Assembly (NCBI GenBank): GCA_905181585.1
Contig: CAJIYG010000002.1
Location: forward strand, 62,001 to 126,000
Direction: 5' to 3'
DNA length: 64,000 nucleotides
Origin: an uncultured Flavobacteriales bacterium
Lineage (GTDB): Bacteria > Bacteroidota > Bacteroidia > Flavobacteriales > BACL11
The translations under genes were made by a program, and so were the position numbers. The first letter of the stretch is position 1. The number at the start of each line of letters is the position of its first letter. Positions 45,670 to 54,420 of the stretch are shown here, piece by piece. The notes beneath the pieces were generated by a model. That model made no database searches, had not been told where the DNA came from, and saw only the letters and a program-made list of their open reading frames with translations.

Positions 45670-47115
45670 ATGAAAAAAATACTACTTGTAATCGTCTCTT
45701 TTTTATTTGCTTATAACTCTAGTGCTACTCACTTAATGGGTGGTCAGATATCTACTTCATATATTAGTTCAGACTCAACTGGAGCCTCTTTATATGTTGT
45801 GGAACTTGATTTATATAGAGATACTATTGGTGTTAATGTTAGTCTTCAACAACCTCTTGATATTTATCAATTAGACCCTTTTACTGGAATCTATAGTCTT
45901 TTATATTCTATATCTCCTGCTTTTGATACTACAACAGGAGGTTTAGTTAACTCAATTTCAGTTTATGGTATAGAAGTTTATCGATTTGTAGATACGCTTT
46001 CTTTTCCTTCAGATGGATATTATAAAATTGAATGGTCTAAGTGCTGTAGGAATGTTGCAATTGCAAATATGTCTAATCCTGATGGTGAAAATATGGATCT
46101 AACAACATATGTAAATGTTGATAGTAGTGATCCTAATTCTACTCCTTTATTTTTAACTCCGCCTGTTGCTTATTTACCAATTACACAATTATGGAACTAT
46201 AATCCTCTTCCTTTTGACCCAGATGGAGATTCTTTAACTTGGTCCTTAGTAGATCCTCTAAGTAATGGTGTTTCAGTTGCAGGATATGAATCTTTATCTG
46301 ATACACTATTATATTCTGATCCTGCTGGAATCTTTTCTTTAGATTCTGTAACTGGTGAAATTTCTTGGCAAGCAACAATGGTAGGTAATTTTGTTATTTC
46401 TCTTATTATTGAAGAATTCAGAAATGGTATTAAAATTGGAGAAATGAGAAGAGATATGCAGTTTATAACTGTTGTGCCTGATTCTAGTTCTATACCACAA
46501 TTCTCCTATATACAAAATGTTCCTACTAATTCAGCTGGATATCCCTATGTTAAGCTCCTTTATGGTCAGAGTTATCAATTAGACTTAATAGGAAGTGATA
46601 ATGATCCAGGGGATGTTTTAACAATGCAAGCATACGGAGAGTCTTTTGCATTAAATGATCCTTCTTCATTTAACAGTTTTCCATATGGAAGTGGAAATGA
46701 TATAATGGGCGTATTTAATTGGTCTCCAGATTTTTCTGATGTTAGATCTGAACCTTATATAAATGTGTTTAGAGTATCAGATGGTATGTTTAATTTTGAT
46801 AAGACAATTTTATTTGAAGTAGTTTCTTCTTTATTAGTAATTAATGAATTTGAAGGAGTTACAGTAAATGATATATATCCAAACCCATCAAATGGTAATT
46901 TCCTTTTATCTCTTAGTCTTGATGAGCCCGAAGATATTTGTGTTGAAATATATAATTTAATTGGATTAGAAATTTCTAAAAAGAAATTAAGTTTATCCTC
47001 TGGAAACCACATATTATCTTCTGACAATAACTTGTCTAGTGGTCAGTATATCATTAATATTTTAAATCATGAAGGTGTTTCAATTACTACTCAAAAGTTA
47101 ATTGTTACTAATTAG
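45670..47115 (+). CDS. T9SS surface protein of the THLMGG family
   Basis: A 481-residue exported protein. The mature start THLMGGQISTSYI followed by LDLYRDTIGV is a pattern I associate with large gliding-motility or surface proteins of Bacteroidota. Beta-sandwich domains with cadherin/He-PIG-like motifs follow (FDPDGDSLTWSL, GSDNDPGDVLTMQA). The C-terminus (about 400-481) is a long type A sorting domain beginning IYPNPSNGNFLLSL. No catalytic residues were recognised. It stands 98 bp after the giant gene and 40 bp before PhzF. Confidence 0.75.
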   Translation: MKKILLVIVSFLFAYNSSATHLMGGQISTSYISSDSTGASLYVVELDLYRDTIGVNVSLQQPLDIYQLDPFTGIYSLLYSISPAFDTTTGGLVNSISVYGIEVYRFVDTLSFPSDGYYKIEWSKCCRNVAIANMSNPDGENMDLTTYVNVDSSDPNSTPLFLTPPVAYLPITQLWNYNPLPFDPDGDSLTWSLVDPLSNGVSVAGYESLSDTLLYSDPAGIFSLDSVTGEISWQATMVGNFVISLIIEEFRNGIKIGEMRRDMQFITVVPDSSSIPQFSYIQNVPTNSAGYPYVKLLYGQSYQLDLIGSDNDPGDVLTMQAYGESFALNDPSSFNSFPYGSGNDIMGVFNWSPDFSDVRSEPYINVFRVSDGMFNFDKTILFEVVSSLLVINEFEGVTVNDIYPNPSNGNFLLSLSLDEPEDICVEIYNLIGLEISKKKLSLSSGNHILSSDNNLSSGQYIINILNHEGVSITTQKLIVTN

Positions 47116-47155
47116 AATAATTAATTCTTAAAATTATTTTTATAAGTTTTAATTA

Positions 47156-47941
47156 ATGGATGTTAAGGTATTTAATATTAATGCTTTTTCTTGCAATAAA
47201 TTCTTAGGAAACCCAGCATGTGTAGTGCCTCTTGAAAAGTGGTTGACTACTGAAAAAATGTTAAAAATTGCAAATAAAAATAATGTTGCAGAGACAGCTT
47301 TTTTTGTTAGAAAAGAGAATCATTTTGATCTAAGGTGGTTTACTCCAGATATTGAAATGGATTTATGTGGCCATGCAACTTTAGCGGCTGCTCACTGTAT
47401 TGTAAAACATTTTAACTATACTGATGGCATAATTCACTTTAAAACTCTTAGCGGCGATTTATATGTCTCTGTTGTTGATGAGTTTTATCATTTAGATTTA
47501 CCAAAGAGAATGCCCTCTAAGGCAGTATTACCAGATTGCATTTATCAATCTTTAAGTATAAAGCCAAAAACTGTTCTAAAGTCTAGGGATTATGTTTTAA
47601 TTTATGAAACACAAGAGCAGATCAAGCAGTTAATTATTAATAGGAAAGTATTTGATGAGGTTAATTTAGATCCTGGTGGAGTTGTTGTGACTGCCAAGGG
47701 TAAGGAATGTGATTTTATTTCGCGTTTTTTTACTCCTCAAGCTACTTTCTTAGAGGATGCTGTTACTGGCTCTTCTCACTGTTCTTTAATTCCATATTGG
47801 TCTAAGGTTCTTAAAAAGGATAATATGATTGCTCAACAAGTTTCTTTAAGAGGAGGGGAGTTGATTTGTATTAATAAATTAGGGAGAATTACTGTTGGAG
47901 GTAAAGCTAAGACTATTTCAAATTTTCAAATAGCTATTTAA
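47156..47941 (+). CDS. PhzF-family isomerase/epimerase-like protein
   Basis: A 261-residue member of the PhzF/DapF-fold family. It starts VFNINAFSCNKFLGNPACVV and carries the catalytic Glu46 in NNVAETAFF, then RWFTPDIEMDLCGHATLAAAH, and DAVTGSSHCSL near residue 203. Family members isomerise small amphipathic acids; the substrate here is unknown and no phenazine genes are nearby. Length is slightly shorter than the usual 275-300. It converges on the CPXCG gene. Confidence 0.87.
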   Translation: MDVKVFNINAFSCNKFLGNPACVVPLEKWLTTEKMLKIANKNNVAETAFFVRKENHFDLRWFTPDIEMDLCGHATLAAAHCIVKHFNYTDGIIHFKTLSGDLYVSVVDEFYHLDLPKRMPSKAVLPDCIYQSLSIKPKTVLKSRDYVLIYETQEQIKQLIINRKVFDEVNLDPGGVVVTAKGKECDFISRFFTPQATFLEDAVTGSSHCSLIPYWSKVLKKDNMIAQQVSLRGGELICINKLGRITVGGKAKTISNFQIAI

Positions 47942-47983
47942 AAAAACTATTTAATTGTATCTTCTCAGTATTTGAGAAAAGTA

Positions 47984-48166
47984 TCATTGATCTAATGGAA
48001 TCACAGAGAATGAATCTATATTGTTATTTATAATACTTAGATCAAACTCAAGTGGGTTACAACAGACTTCACAGTCTTCAATAAAGTTTTGTGTTTCAAC
48101 TGATGGGTCAATCATTTTTATTTGGTTTTCCCAACAATGTGGACAGTCAAAGTTATGTTCAAGCAT
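47984..48166 (-). CDS. CPXCG-motif Cys-rich small protein
   Basis: A 60-residue protein with two zinc-knuckle-like pairs, DCPHCWE (residues 8-11) and CEVCCNPLEFD (about 32-36). This matches the small CPXCG family found widely in Proteobacteria and Bacteroidota. The first motif has Trp where CPxCG proteins have Gly. Function is unknown, probably a metal-binding regulator or chaperone. Confidence 0.8.
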   Translation of the reverse strand: MLEHNFDCPHCWENQIKMIDPSVETQNFIEDCEVCCNPLEFDLSIINNNIDSFSVIPLDQ

Positions 48167-48195
48167 ATTAATTATATATAAATAGAGTTGCTGAC

Positions 48196-49091
48196 TTATT
48201 CGTTGTAAAATATATTCATAACAATTGCATGCGGTAATGTAATAACTGAAATTATTATTATTGATAAAAATGGTATCGAATAAGGAATATAGCTGTAGTA
48301 AGAAAGTAAAAGAAGTATTGTTGTGAAAAATATACTCAGAATAGAGTAGGGAGCTAATAGTTTTAGGAAATCCAAAAAAGAGAATTTGGATTGTCTTTTT
48401 TGAAAAACTCTATTTCATCTTGCATGACTTTTAGTGAATGAAGAACAACAAAGTAAAGTGTAAATCCAATAATAAATGGAAAAAGATAGAAGGTTACATG
48501 AATTAAAAACAATAGAAAAAATTCGGAAAGGAGTCTTTCAATTTTTATTTTTTTATAAATAAATAACATAATCATTGAAGATAACGTCACAATATTTGTA
48601 AAATAAAAAAGTATTGTTACATTTTTTATGTCGTAAACTTTTTCTAGAATAAGAGTGTCATCAAAGTATGCTGTTACGTTAGCTAATTCTTTGAGGTTAT
48701 AAAATATTAATGTTGCCAGTAAGGCTATACCCCAAAAAAAGTAAAAAGAATTTTTTAAAATTTTATTTAATCTAATATCCTCAAACTGTGATTCACCAAA
48801 ATGAAAGGCTGAAATAAGTAAAAATAATACAAGGCTAAGAACTGGAGCGATATGCCACATTAAGACAAATCCAATAATTAAACCAAGATAAATTAAGTAA
48901 AATTTTAGCTGAGTTATGTTTCTTTTTTTAAAAAAAATTATATGATCAATTGCTCCATGTGGAATTCCAAAAAGTAAAATAGAAAGTGAGGAGTATAATA
49001 GCTGATTTTCAATACTTATTTCTTTAAAGCCTTCAAAAATATTTAGAAGTATAAAGATTCCGATTATATATATGAAGGTAAAAAAATTCAT
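48196..49091 (-). pseudogene. blh: Beta-carotene 15,15'-dioxygenase (Brp/Blh), one frameshift near the 3' end
   Basis: This membrane protein cleaves beta-carotene to retinal for the neighbouring rhodopsin. The first 242 residues are intact, with about seven spans and the conserved His motifs FGIPHGAIDHI, HFGESQFED and VLHSLK. The frame ends at TAA 48365-48363. In the -1 frame the gene continues from CTA 48366-48364 through LLAPYSILSIFFT to the conserved TLPHAIVMN ending and stops at 48196. One base change near 48364-48375 gives about 298 residues, the normal length. The truncated form would lose the last two spans and the final PHxxVM motif. Confidence 0.85.
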
Positions 49092-49107
49092 GAGCTAATA
49101 TAAAAAA

Positions 49108-49135
49108 TAAAAGCAGGCCGTTAAGCCTGCTTTTA
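49108..49135 (-). terminator. Terminator between proteorhodopsin and blh
   Basis: On the minus strand, TAAAAGCAGGC / GCCTGCTTTTA is followed by a T run, 22 bp after the rhodopsin stop and before the blh start. It would let the rhodopsin mRNA accumulate while limiting blh expression. Confidence 0.88.
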
Positions 49136-49157
49136 TTTTATAAATATAGTTAACTAT

Positions 49158-49880
49158 TTATTTTGACTCAGTAATTGCTATGTTGTAAACAACTAAACCA
49201 AATCCAATCTTATTTATTGCATCAGCAATGTTGTACCATAAGTCAACATTTTCTGAACCCCATCCTAAAGCAGAGTTTAACCATCCACCGTCCATGCACA
49301 TGTATCCTATTGGGTAGATTGCCCATCCTACTAATACAAACCATGCTAGAGTTCTTACACCTCTTTTTACTACATCAGACTTACTTGCTTCAGCTAACTG
49401 AGCAACTTCACCTAACCATACAGTGTAAAGAATGTAAAGGTAACCTAGAGTTGATAATACACCCCATTGTACAGAATGACCAGTTGATCCATCTGACATA
49501 GCTTCTCCAATGTAACCACAAACTAGCATCCATGTTGAAGCAATGATTAGTTTCCATAGAAGCGACTTAGTTGCACCTGCAGCTTTAGTTAATAAGTAGA
49601 ATTCAACACACATTAGTGGTACAGTAAGTGTCCAGTCTACATATCTAAAGAAAGTAGGATTGTCTCCAGTAGCTAAATAGTAATCTCTCATGTAGAAATA
49701 GTGAACTGCTGCTATTCCAGTAATTAATCCTGAGATAAGTAATGACATTTTCCATTTGTCTTCAACTCTACTTCTTTCGAAGAAGAAGAAAACTGCTGCT
49801 GCTGCCATTGCCATGTAGCCAATGAAGAAAGTAAAGCCCACGTAATCATCCGGAGCCATTTTGATAATATCTAATAACAT
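49158..49880 (-). CDS. Proteorhodopsin, green-tuned proton pump
   Basis: A 240-residue seven-helix retinal protein. Aligning to the standard proteorhodopsin residues gives: His60 (H75) in HYFYMR; proton acceptor Asp82 (D97) in RYVDW; Thr86 (T101); Met90 at the tuning position (105); donor Glu93 (E108); and the retinal lysine Lys224 (K231) in DAINKIGFGL. The D-T-E set marks an outward H+ pump. Met at the tuning site marks green absorption, usual in marine flavobacteria. The product lies in the inner membrane. The retinal-forming blh is downstream. Confidence 0.96.
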   Translation of the reverse strand: MLLDIIKMAPDDYVGFTFFIGYMAMAAAAVFFFFERSRVEDKWKMSLLISGLITGIAAVHYFYMRDYYLATGDNPTFFRYVDWTLTVPLMCVEFYLLTKAAGATKSLLWKLIIASTWMLVCGYIGEAMSDGSTGHSVQWGVLSTLGYLYILYTVWLGEVAQLAEASKSDVVKRGVRTLAWFVLVGWAIYPIGYMCMDGGWLNSALGWGSENVDLWYNIADAINKIGFGLVVYNIAITESK

Positions 49881-49904
49881 ATTTTTATTTTATTGGTTAA
49901 AGTA

Positions 49905-49912
49905 CAAACATA
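49905..49912 (-). promoter_or_regulatory. -7 element of the proteorhodopsin promoter
   Basis: On the minus strand TATGTTTG, an exact TAnnTTTG match, sits 24 bp before the start codon. The 200-bp AT-rich spacer upstream (49881-50080) holds no gene. Confidence 0.55.
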
Positions 49913-50080
49913 TAATTTTTTTTCTAAAATTGATGCTTATGTAGTTTAAATGTTTATAAAGTTATATTTTTTTGTATTAAAAATACACATAATTATTATT
50001 TTTAAAGAATGTAATAGTTAAATTTAAATGTTTGTAAAAAAATGAAAAAAATATATTTTTATTTAAATTTTGTTATATTA

Positions 50081-50641
50081 TTATAGATTCCACGTAGTCT
50101 TATTTTCTATCTTATCTCTGGGAGTTGAAAATTTTGGTAATTCATCATATAGTCCAGTAAATATAAAACCTAAACATCTTTGATTATCTTTTAAGTTTAA
50201 AAATGAGTTTAATTTATTTATGTACTTTGGAGTACTCCAATAGCAACCAATCTTATTTGCTGTGCAGCTAAGCCAAATGTTTTGTACGGCCATTGATGTT
50301 GCTGCTATCTCTTCCCACTCTGGGATTAGTTTATCATCACTTCTTTGCATACAAATGCAAATAATATGACTTGTCTTCTCAAATTTTTCTTTTAAGCTTT
50401 TCTTTTTCTTTTCTGTTACTGTATCTTTGTTTATTAAAATAATTTCATCTAATAAGTAAGTTTTACTTTCTCTAGCAAAGACATTAAATAACCATGGCTG
50501 AGTTAATTTATGGGTTGGAGCAGTATTTGCATTTTCTAGAAGAGATTTAATTAATTCTAGAGGAATTTCTTTTCCATTATACTGTGATGGGTAAATAGAT
50601 TTTCTATTTCTTATTACATTATTTAAGTTTTCTACTATCAT
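50081..50641 (-). CDS. Nitroreductase-family flavoprotein
   Basis: A 186-residue protein with the nitroreductase fold. It opens with a NVIRNRKSIYPSQY start (the RRS-type FMN motif becomes RKS), LLENANTAPTHKLTQPWLF (about 34-52), AVQNIWLSCTANKIGCYWSTP (about 118-138, in parts), and LGFIFTGL near the end. FMN-dependent reduction of nitro- or quinone-type compounds by NAD(P)H is known for the family; the substrate is undetermined. It is transcribed away from the gene at 50726 and toward the rhodopsin, with its own promoter. Confidence 0.88.
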   Translation of the reverse strand: MIVENLNNVIRNRKSIYPSQYNGKEIPLELIKSLLENANTAPTHKLTQPWLFNVFARESKTYLLDEIILINKDTVTEKKKKSLKEKFEKTSHIICICMQRSDDKLIPEWEEIAATSMAVQNIWLSCTANKIGCYWSTPKYINKLNSFLNLKDNQRCLGFIFTGLYDELPKFSTPRDKIENKTTWNL

Positions 50642-50708
50642 GATTATTTTTTTTCAAAAATAAAAATTGTTATTCAATGCTTAGCATAATATTTTAATTA
50701 AGATGACT

Positions 50709-50716
50709 TAAATTTG
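50709..50716 (+). promoter_or_regulatory. -7 element before the gene at 50726
   Basis: TAAATTTG (TAnnTTTG) ends 9 bp before ATG 50726, which also argues against the upstream TTG at 50714 as the start codon. Confidence 0.4.
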
Positions 50717-50725
50717 TCAAAAAAA

Positions 50726-51109
50726 ATGAAAAAACTTTTTATCATATTTTTAATAATTCCTTTTATTTCTATTTCTAACCCTATCTCAAATTTTGGATTT
50801 AATGATGTTGATAATTTTAAAGAGTTAAATGCAGGTATTTGCTATTTTGGAGATGACTATATTTTTCCTGGTTTTTCTTTTTTATGGGGAAGATCTATAT
50901 ATTATTCAAATAATACCGCTTTAGAGTTTCAAGGTGGACTTGCATTTCCTACTATTTTAACTGCAAAGCTTGGATATGGAGTTGGTAATATTCATTCAAA
51001 GTTTTTAATCTCTATTAGACCTTTGCCACTATCTATTGGTTTTCAATACGATACAAGAAGGACAACATTTAGTGTAGAAAAATTGGTAGGTGGATTTGTT
51101 GAGAACTAG
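50726..51109 (+). CDS. Exported small protein, possible beta-barrel
   Basis: About 127 residues from ATG 50726. A signal peptide ends near ISNPIS, followed by alternating Gly/aromatic strands (LNAGICYFGDDYIFPGFSF, TALEFQGGLAFPTIL, LSIGFQYDTRR) typical of small outer-membrane barrels. No named family was recognised. The downstream 116 bp contain no gene. Confidence 0.55.
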   Translation: MKKLFIIFLIIPFISISNPISNFGFNDVDNFKELNAGICYFGDDYIFPGFSFLWGRSIYYSNNTALEFQGGLAFPTILTAKLGYGVGNIHSKFLISIRPLPLSIGFQYDTRRTTFSVEKLVGGFVEN

Positions 51110-51225
51110 TGACTCAGGTTTTTCACATGATTAGTTAATTACTTTAGGATTTAAAATATTTTAGAATAACTTTTTAAATCATTATTTAAAAATTCTATCT
51201 TTAAGTATTAATTTTACAAAAAAAA

Positions 51226-51888
51226 ATGAAAAATATTTTACTTGCCTTTTTTCTTAACTCCTTTTTTTTATTTTGTCAAAATGGAGATTTAAAATTTAAT
51301 CAAACGCATGACAAAGAGTTTTGTAAGCAGTATAAGAATTACTCTAAATTTGATTCTTACACTACAAAAGATGGTCTACTTATTTCAATTGGTGATACAT
51401 TAAATTTAGGAAAAGCTTTTAAGACAAAGAAAAAGTACAATTTTAGTGATAGGTTTATCTATATCGCAAAAGGTAAAGCAAAAGGAAATGATACGAAAGA
51501 TTTTAAGTTTTTAGAACATCATCAAGGGGAAGCTTATGTTATTATTGAAAATATTTTTGTTACCCATTCTGATGATAATGCATATAGATTATGGACTAAT
51601 AGAAAAGAAATGCCTCTTTATGTTAGTATATTTGTAAAGAACCCACAAATTGGTTTAAATTCAGGCTCAATACTTTCAGCTATTGGTAAAACTTCAAAGT
51701 TTACTGTTCTAGATATCGAGAAAGCTTTTGAGTTTGGTGAAGTTATCAACCCTAATAAGCCCCTTAGTCGCTCAGAAGCAATTTTAAAATTAAAAGAAAG
51801 TAAAGATCTTTTTGAGCTAGATTTAATAAGTGAAGATCAGTACTTAAAATTAAAGGAGAAACTAACTCCTATTATTATGAATAATTAA
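51226..51888 (+). CDS. Exported protein with C-terminal SHOCT-like helix pair
   Basis: A 220-residue protein with a signal peptide (LLAFFLNSFFLFCQ). The central beta-rich part begins SYTTKDGLLISIGDTLNLGK (about residues 45-64, in parts). The C-terminal helical segment, LKLKESKDLFELDLISEDQYLKLKEKL read in parts from about residue 186, resembles a SHOCT oligomerisation or nucleic-acid-binding motif. Function unknown. The cyclophilin gene follows after 16 bp, so the two are probably co-transcribed. Confidence 0.6.
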   Translation: MKNILLAFFLNSFFLFCQNGDLKFNQTHDKEFCKQYKNYSKFDSYTTKDGLLISIGDTLNLGKAFKTKKKYNFSDRFIYIAKGKAKGNDTKDFKFLEHHQGEAYVIIENIFVTHSDDNAYRLWTNRKEMPLYVSIFVKNPQIGLNSGSILSAIGKTSKFTVLDIEKAFEFGEVINPNKPLSRSEAILKLKESKDLFELDLISEDQYLKLKEKLTPIIMNN

Positions 51889-51904
51889 AAGAAATATTTT
51901 AAAT

Positions 51905-52495
51905 ATGAAAAGATTACTAATAATTTGTTTTTTGCTACAATTTTCTATTGTCAAATCACAAACTCAGGTTGATGTATTTACAAATTATGGAGATATAAGA
52001 TTAGAAATGTATGATGCTTTAGTTCCTAATACCGTAAATAATTTTGTAAATCTTGTTAATCAAGGTTTTTATGATGGCGTTATTTTTCATAGAGTTATTG
52101 ATAATTTTATGATTCAAGGGGGAGATGGCTCACCTGCTCCTCCATCAATTATAGATGAATTTGATAGTACCCTGTCAAATGTTCAAAAAACTATTTCTAT
52201 GGCTAATTCAGGTCCAAATACAGGAACATGTCAGTTCTTTATTAATCTTGTTGACAACACCTATCTAGATTTTGATAAAGCCCCTCTTACTTCCAAGCAC
52301 CCTGTTTTTGGCATAACTATAAGTGGTTTTAATGTTGTACAGGCAATTGGTGAAGTGCAAACAAACTTTAATGATGTTCCATATGTAGATGTAGTTATGG
52401 ATAGTGTTAGAATTGTTAATTCAAATGTTGGACTAGAAAATATTATTTCACCTGAAACAAATAAATTAATTGATATTATTAGATTTTTCTGGTAA
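51905..52495 (+). CDS. Exported cyclophilin-type peptidyl-prolyl isomerase
   Basis: 196 residues as read, with a signal peptide (LLIICFLLQFSIVKSQ) and a complete small cyclophilin domain. This includes FHRVIDNFMIQGGD with the catalytic Arg, GTCQFFINLVDN, and HPVFGITISGF. It would catalyse proline isomerisation outside the cytoplasm. The frame ends early inside what should be a C-terminal short tag: the following 84 bases encode its remainder in shifted frames. Original length was probably about 222 residues. Confidence 0.82.
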   Translation: MKRLLIICFLLQFSIVKSQTQVDVFTNYGDIRLEMYDALVPNTVNNFVNLVNQGFYDGVIFHRVIDNFMIQGGDGSPAPPSIIDEFDSTLSNVQKTISMANSGPNTGTCQFFINLVDNTYLDFDKAPLTSKHPVFGITISGFNVVQAIGEVQTNFNDVPYVDVVMDSVRIVNSNVGLENIISPETNKLIDIIRFFW

Positions 52496-52579
52496 AGTCT
52501 TTAAATAGAAAATCTTCTTTTCCTCTTATTCTATATTTATGAAAATGGTTTAGTAGAAAAGAAAATAATTATAGAGTAA
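52496..52579 (+). pseudogene. Remnant short C-terminal tag of the cyclophilin, three 1-bp insertions
   Basis: Removing one base at each of three places (about 52485, 52513 and 52535) yields IIDFSGKVFKRK followed by PLIYIYENGLVEKKIIIE and the stop at 52577-52579. That restores a typical short tag in frame with the cyclophilin. Confidence 0.7.
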
Positions 52580-52594
52580 AATTCTTTCTTTTCT

Positions 52595-52956
52595 ATGATT
52601 AAGAAAATTTCAGTTTATATTATTTCTCTTGCTTATATTTTATAGGAATAAAACATTTTTCAGACCCAAATTGGTTTTTACCGATTGTTCCTGATTATTT
52701 ACCATACCCTCTTGCTCTTGTTTATCTAAGTGGTTTTTTTGAGATTTTTCTTGGAGCTTTAATTCTATTTTCTAAGTACAGGAAAATAGCTGCATGGGGT
52801 TTGATTTTACTTCTAATTGCAGTTTTTCCAGCTAATATTTTTTTAGTACAAAACATAGATGCACAAATTGCTTTAAATGTTACAAAAGATTTTGCAATTT
52901 ATAGATTACCCTTTCAATTATTATTCATTTTACTTGCCTATTGGCACACAAAATAA
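52595..52956 (+). pseudogene. DoxX-like membrane protein with an early frameshift
   Basis: ATG 52595 opens a hydrophobic start (MIKKISVYIISLAYIL) that hits TAG after 16 codons. The next frame continues FIGIKHFSDPNWFLPIVPDY, LVYLSGFFEIFLGALILF, AVFPANIFL and RLPFQLLFILLAYW to TAA 52956. This matches the DoxX-like integral membrane family with four spans. Restoring a single T in the T run near 52642 gives about 121 residues. Confidence 0.75.
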
Positions 52957-52961
52957 AATTT

Positions 52962-53387
52962 ATGTTATATAATAGAACCTATACAAATTACGATCAAGAT
53001 CAAGAAATAAATAATATTGTTGGTAAACCATTTTCTTTTTTTCAAAGTTTAAAACTTAGAGGAATTGGGTCTAGTAGATTAATTATTGAATCAGTCTCAA
53101 ATAATTTTACTGAGATAGTTAATGATGTCGCAGATATTAATTATTGCAATATTGAGTTAAGACCTAATGGCATTATTTTAAATGTAACTCAGCAATTGAA
53201 TTTATTTTCTTGGGTTATTCCATATTATAAATTAGTAGTTTTTGATTCAGAAACATTAAGTATACACGCGGGGGGTGGGTATATTAAAATTGTAAAGAAT
53301 AAAAACTATTCTAACAACAAAAATTTCTTAAAAAAAATGTATGAATTAAAAACTAAGTACAGTGCTGAAAATAATTTAGCTGTTTAG
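52962..53387 (+). CDS. Hypothetical soluble protein
   Basis: About 141 residues from ATG 52962, chosen because the upstream in-frame ATG lies inside the DoxX-like gene and this one follows its stop by 5 bp. The sequence has a PH-like strand pattern (IELRPNGIILNVTQ, YYKLVVFDSETLSIH, GGGYIKIVKN) and a C-terminal helix. No signal peptide was seen. The family is not recognised. It ends one base before the stop of the convergent gene. Confidence 0.55.
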   Translation: MLYNRTYTNYDQDQEINNIVGKPFSFFQSLKLRGIGSSRLIIESVSNNFTEIVNDVADINYCNIELRPNGIILNVTQQLNLFSWVIPYYKLVVFDSETLSIHAGGGYIKIVKNKNYSNNKNFLKKMYELKTKYSAENNLAV

Positions 53388-54347
53388 TTATTTAATAATT
53401 ATCTTCTTTTCTACAGTTCCATCTCTATAAATGTAAAATAAAGGACCATTGGAAGAATTATTTGATTCCTTACCAAGCATATTTATAATTTTATATACCT
53501 CCTTTTTACTTAAATCTATTTGATTAATACTACTAAGAGAATAGTTATAAAATGCTGTGTCTGAAATACACCCTTGTGAATCTGTAACTAAAAGCCAGAA
53601 AATTCCATTTCCAGTAGGATCTATTAAAGTAGTAGTTTCACCTGTACTCCAGTTGTATGAATAGGGAGGGATTCCTCCAAATGCTCCTCCTTCTAAATCA
53701 AGGTTATCTGCAGTTATATATGCTTTGGGACTATCATCAGAATTAATTAGTAGATGTATTCTTCCTCTTTCAACTGGAGGCTCATGAAAATAAGAACCAG
53801 TTGGAGGTGATGTAGTAGAGAGAGATGATTGTACCCCACACCAATGTATTCGTGTTACCTTACCATCTAAAGTAATTACACTATCTGATGTAGAGTAGGA
53901 ATTAAACATTTCACCAGAGCTTATCTCATTTTTTGCACCTACTACTGCATAATACTTATTTTTTTCAATTGTGACATTACAACTTCCCCATCCGTAGGGA
54001 ATGTTTTGAGCCTGAAATAAAAGAGTGTGTGGATTAGTGACACCCGCTAAAAGATCTGTATAATCATACGGCATTGTATCTGTACTATTTAATGCAGTAA
54101 ATTCAATTATTTCTATTGATTGGTGTTGAGCAAAAGCTCCAGGGCCTTGAGGGTCTCCATCACCAGCTTTAAAGCCTACTATTTCAAATTCTGAGAGTGC
54201 TTTAAACCAAAAACCTCTTGTTCTGTTAAGCTGTGCATATGGGGTGCTTTCAGGGCCAAAAATTAAAGAATCTGTTTGCTCACAAGAAGTTTGAGAGAAA
54301 GAAATGAATGATGAAGCCAAGAAAAATAAGATAGTAAGTATTCGCAT
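53388..54347 (-). CDS. Secreted protein with SprB-like repeat and short tag
   Basis: A 319-residue exported protein (signal FFLASSFISFSQ). The N-terminal domain (about 20-200) with RGFWFKALSEFEIVGFKAG and IPYGWGSCNVTI resembles a beta-sandwich surface module I cannot name. An SprB-like unit follows (PPYSYNWSTGETT, LLVTDSQGCISDTAF, about 230-265). The C-terminus carries the short tag (MLGKE, then PLFYIYRDGTVEKKIIIK). Surface display is inferred; role unknown. Confidence 0.72.
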   Translation of the reverse strand: MRILTILFFLASSFISFSQTSCEQTDSLIFGPESTPYAQLNRTRGFWFKALSEFEIVGFKAGDGDPQGPGAFAQHQSIEIIEFTALNSTDTMPYDYTDLLAGVTNPHTLLFQAQNIPYGWGSCNVTIEKNKYYAVVGAKNEISSGEMFNSYSTSDSVITLDGKVTRIHWCGVQSSLSTTSPPTGSYFHEPPVERGRIHLLINSDDSPKAYITADNLDLEGGAFGGIPPYSYNWSTGETTTLIDPTGNGIFWLLVTDSQGCISDTAFYNYSLSSINQIDLSKKEVYKIINMLGKESNNSSNGPLFYIYRDGTVEKKIIIK

Positions 54348-54420
54348 GATTAAAATTTAGTATCCACCAAAAATAATTAAATTTTATTTAATTTTAAAAA
54401 ATATTATTTCACAAAAAAAT

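Noticed and set aside
47156..47941. Phenazine biosynthesis cluster
   Set aside because: PhzF-like proteins are widespread single genes and no other phz homologue is nearby.
48360..48380. Programmed -1 frameshift in blh
   Set aside because: There is no clear X-XXY-YYZ slippery heptamer or following structure, and several other genes here have random indels, so a mutation or consensus error is more likely.
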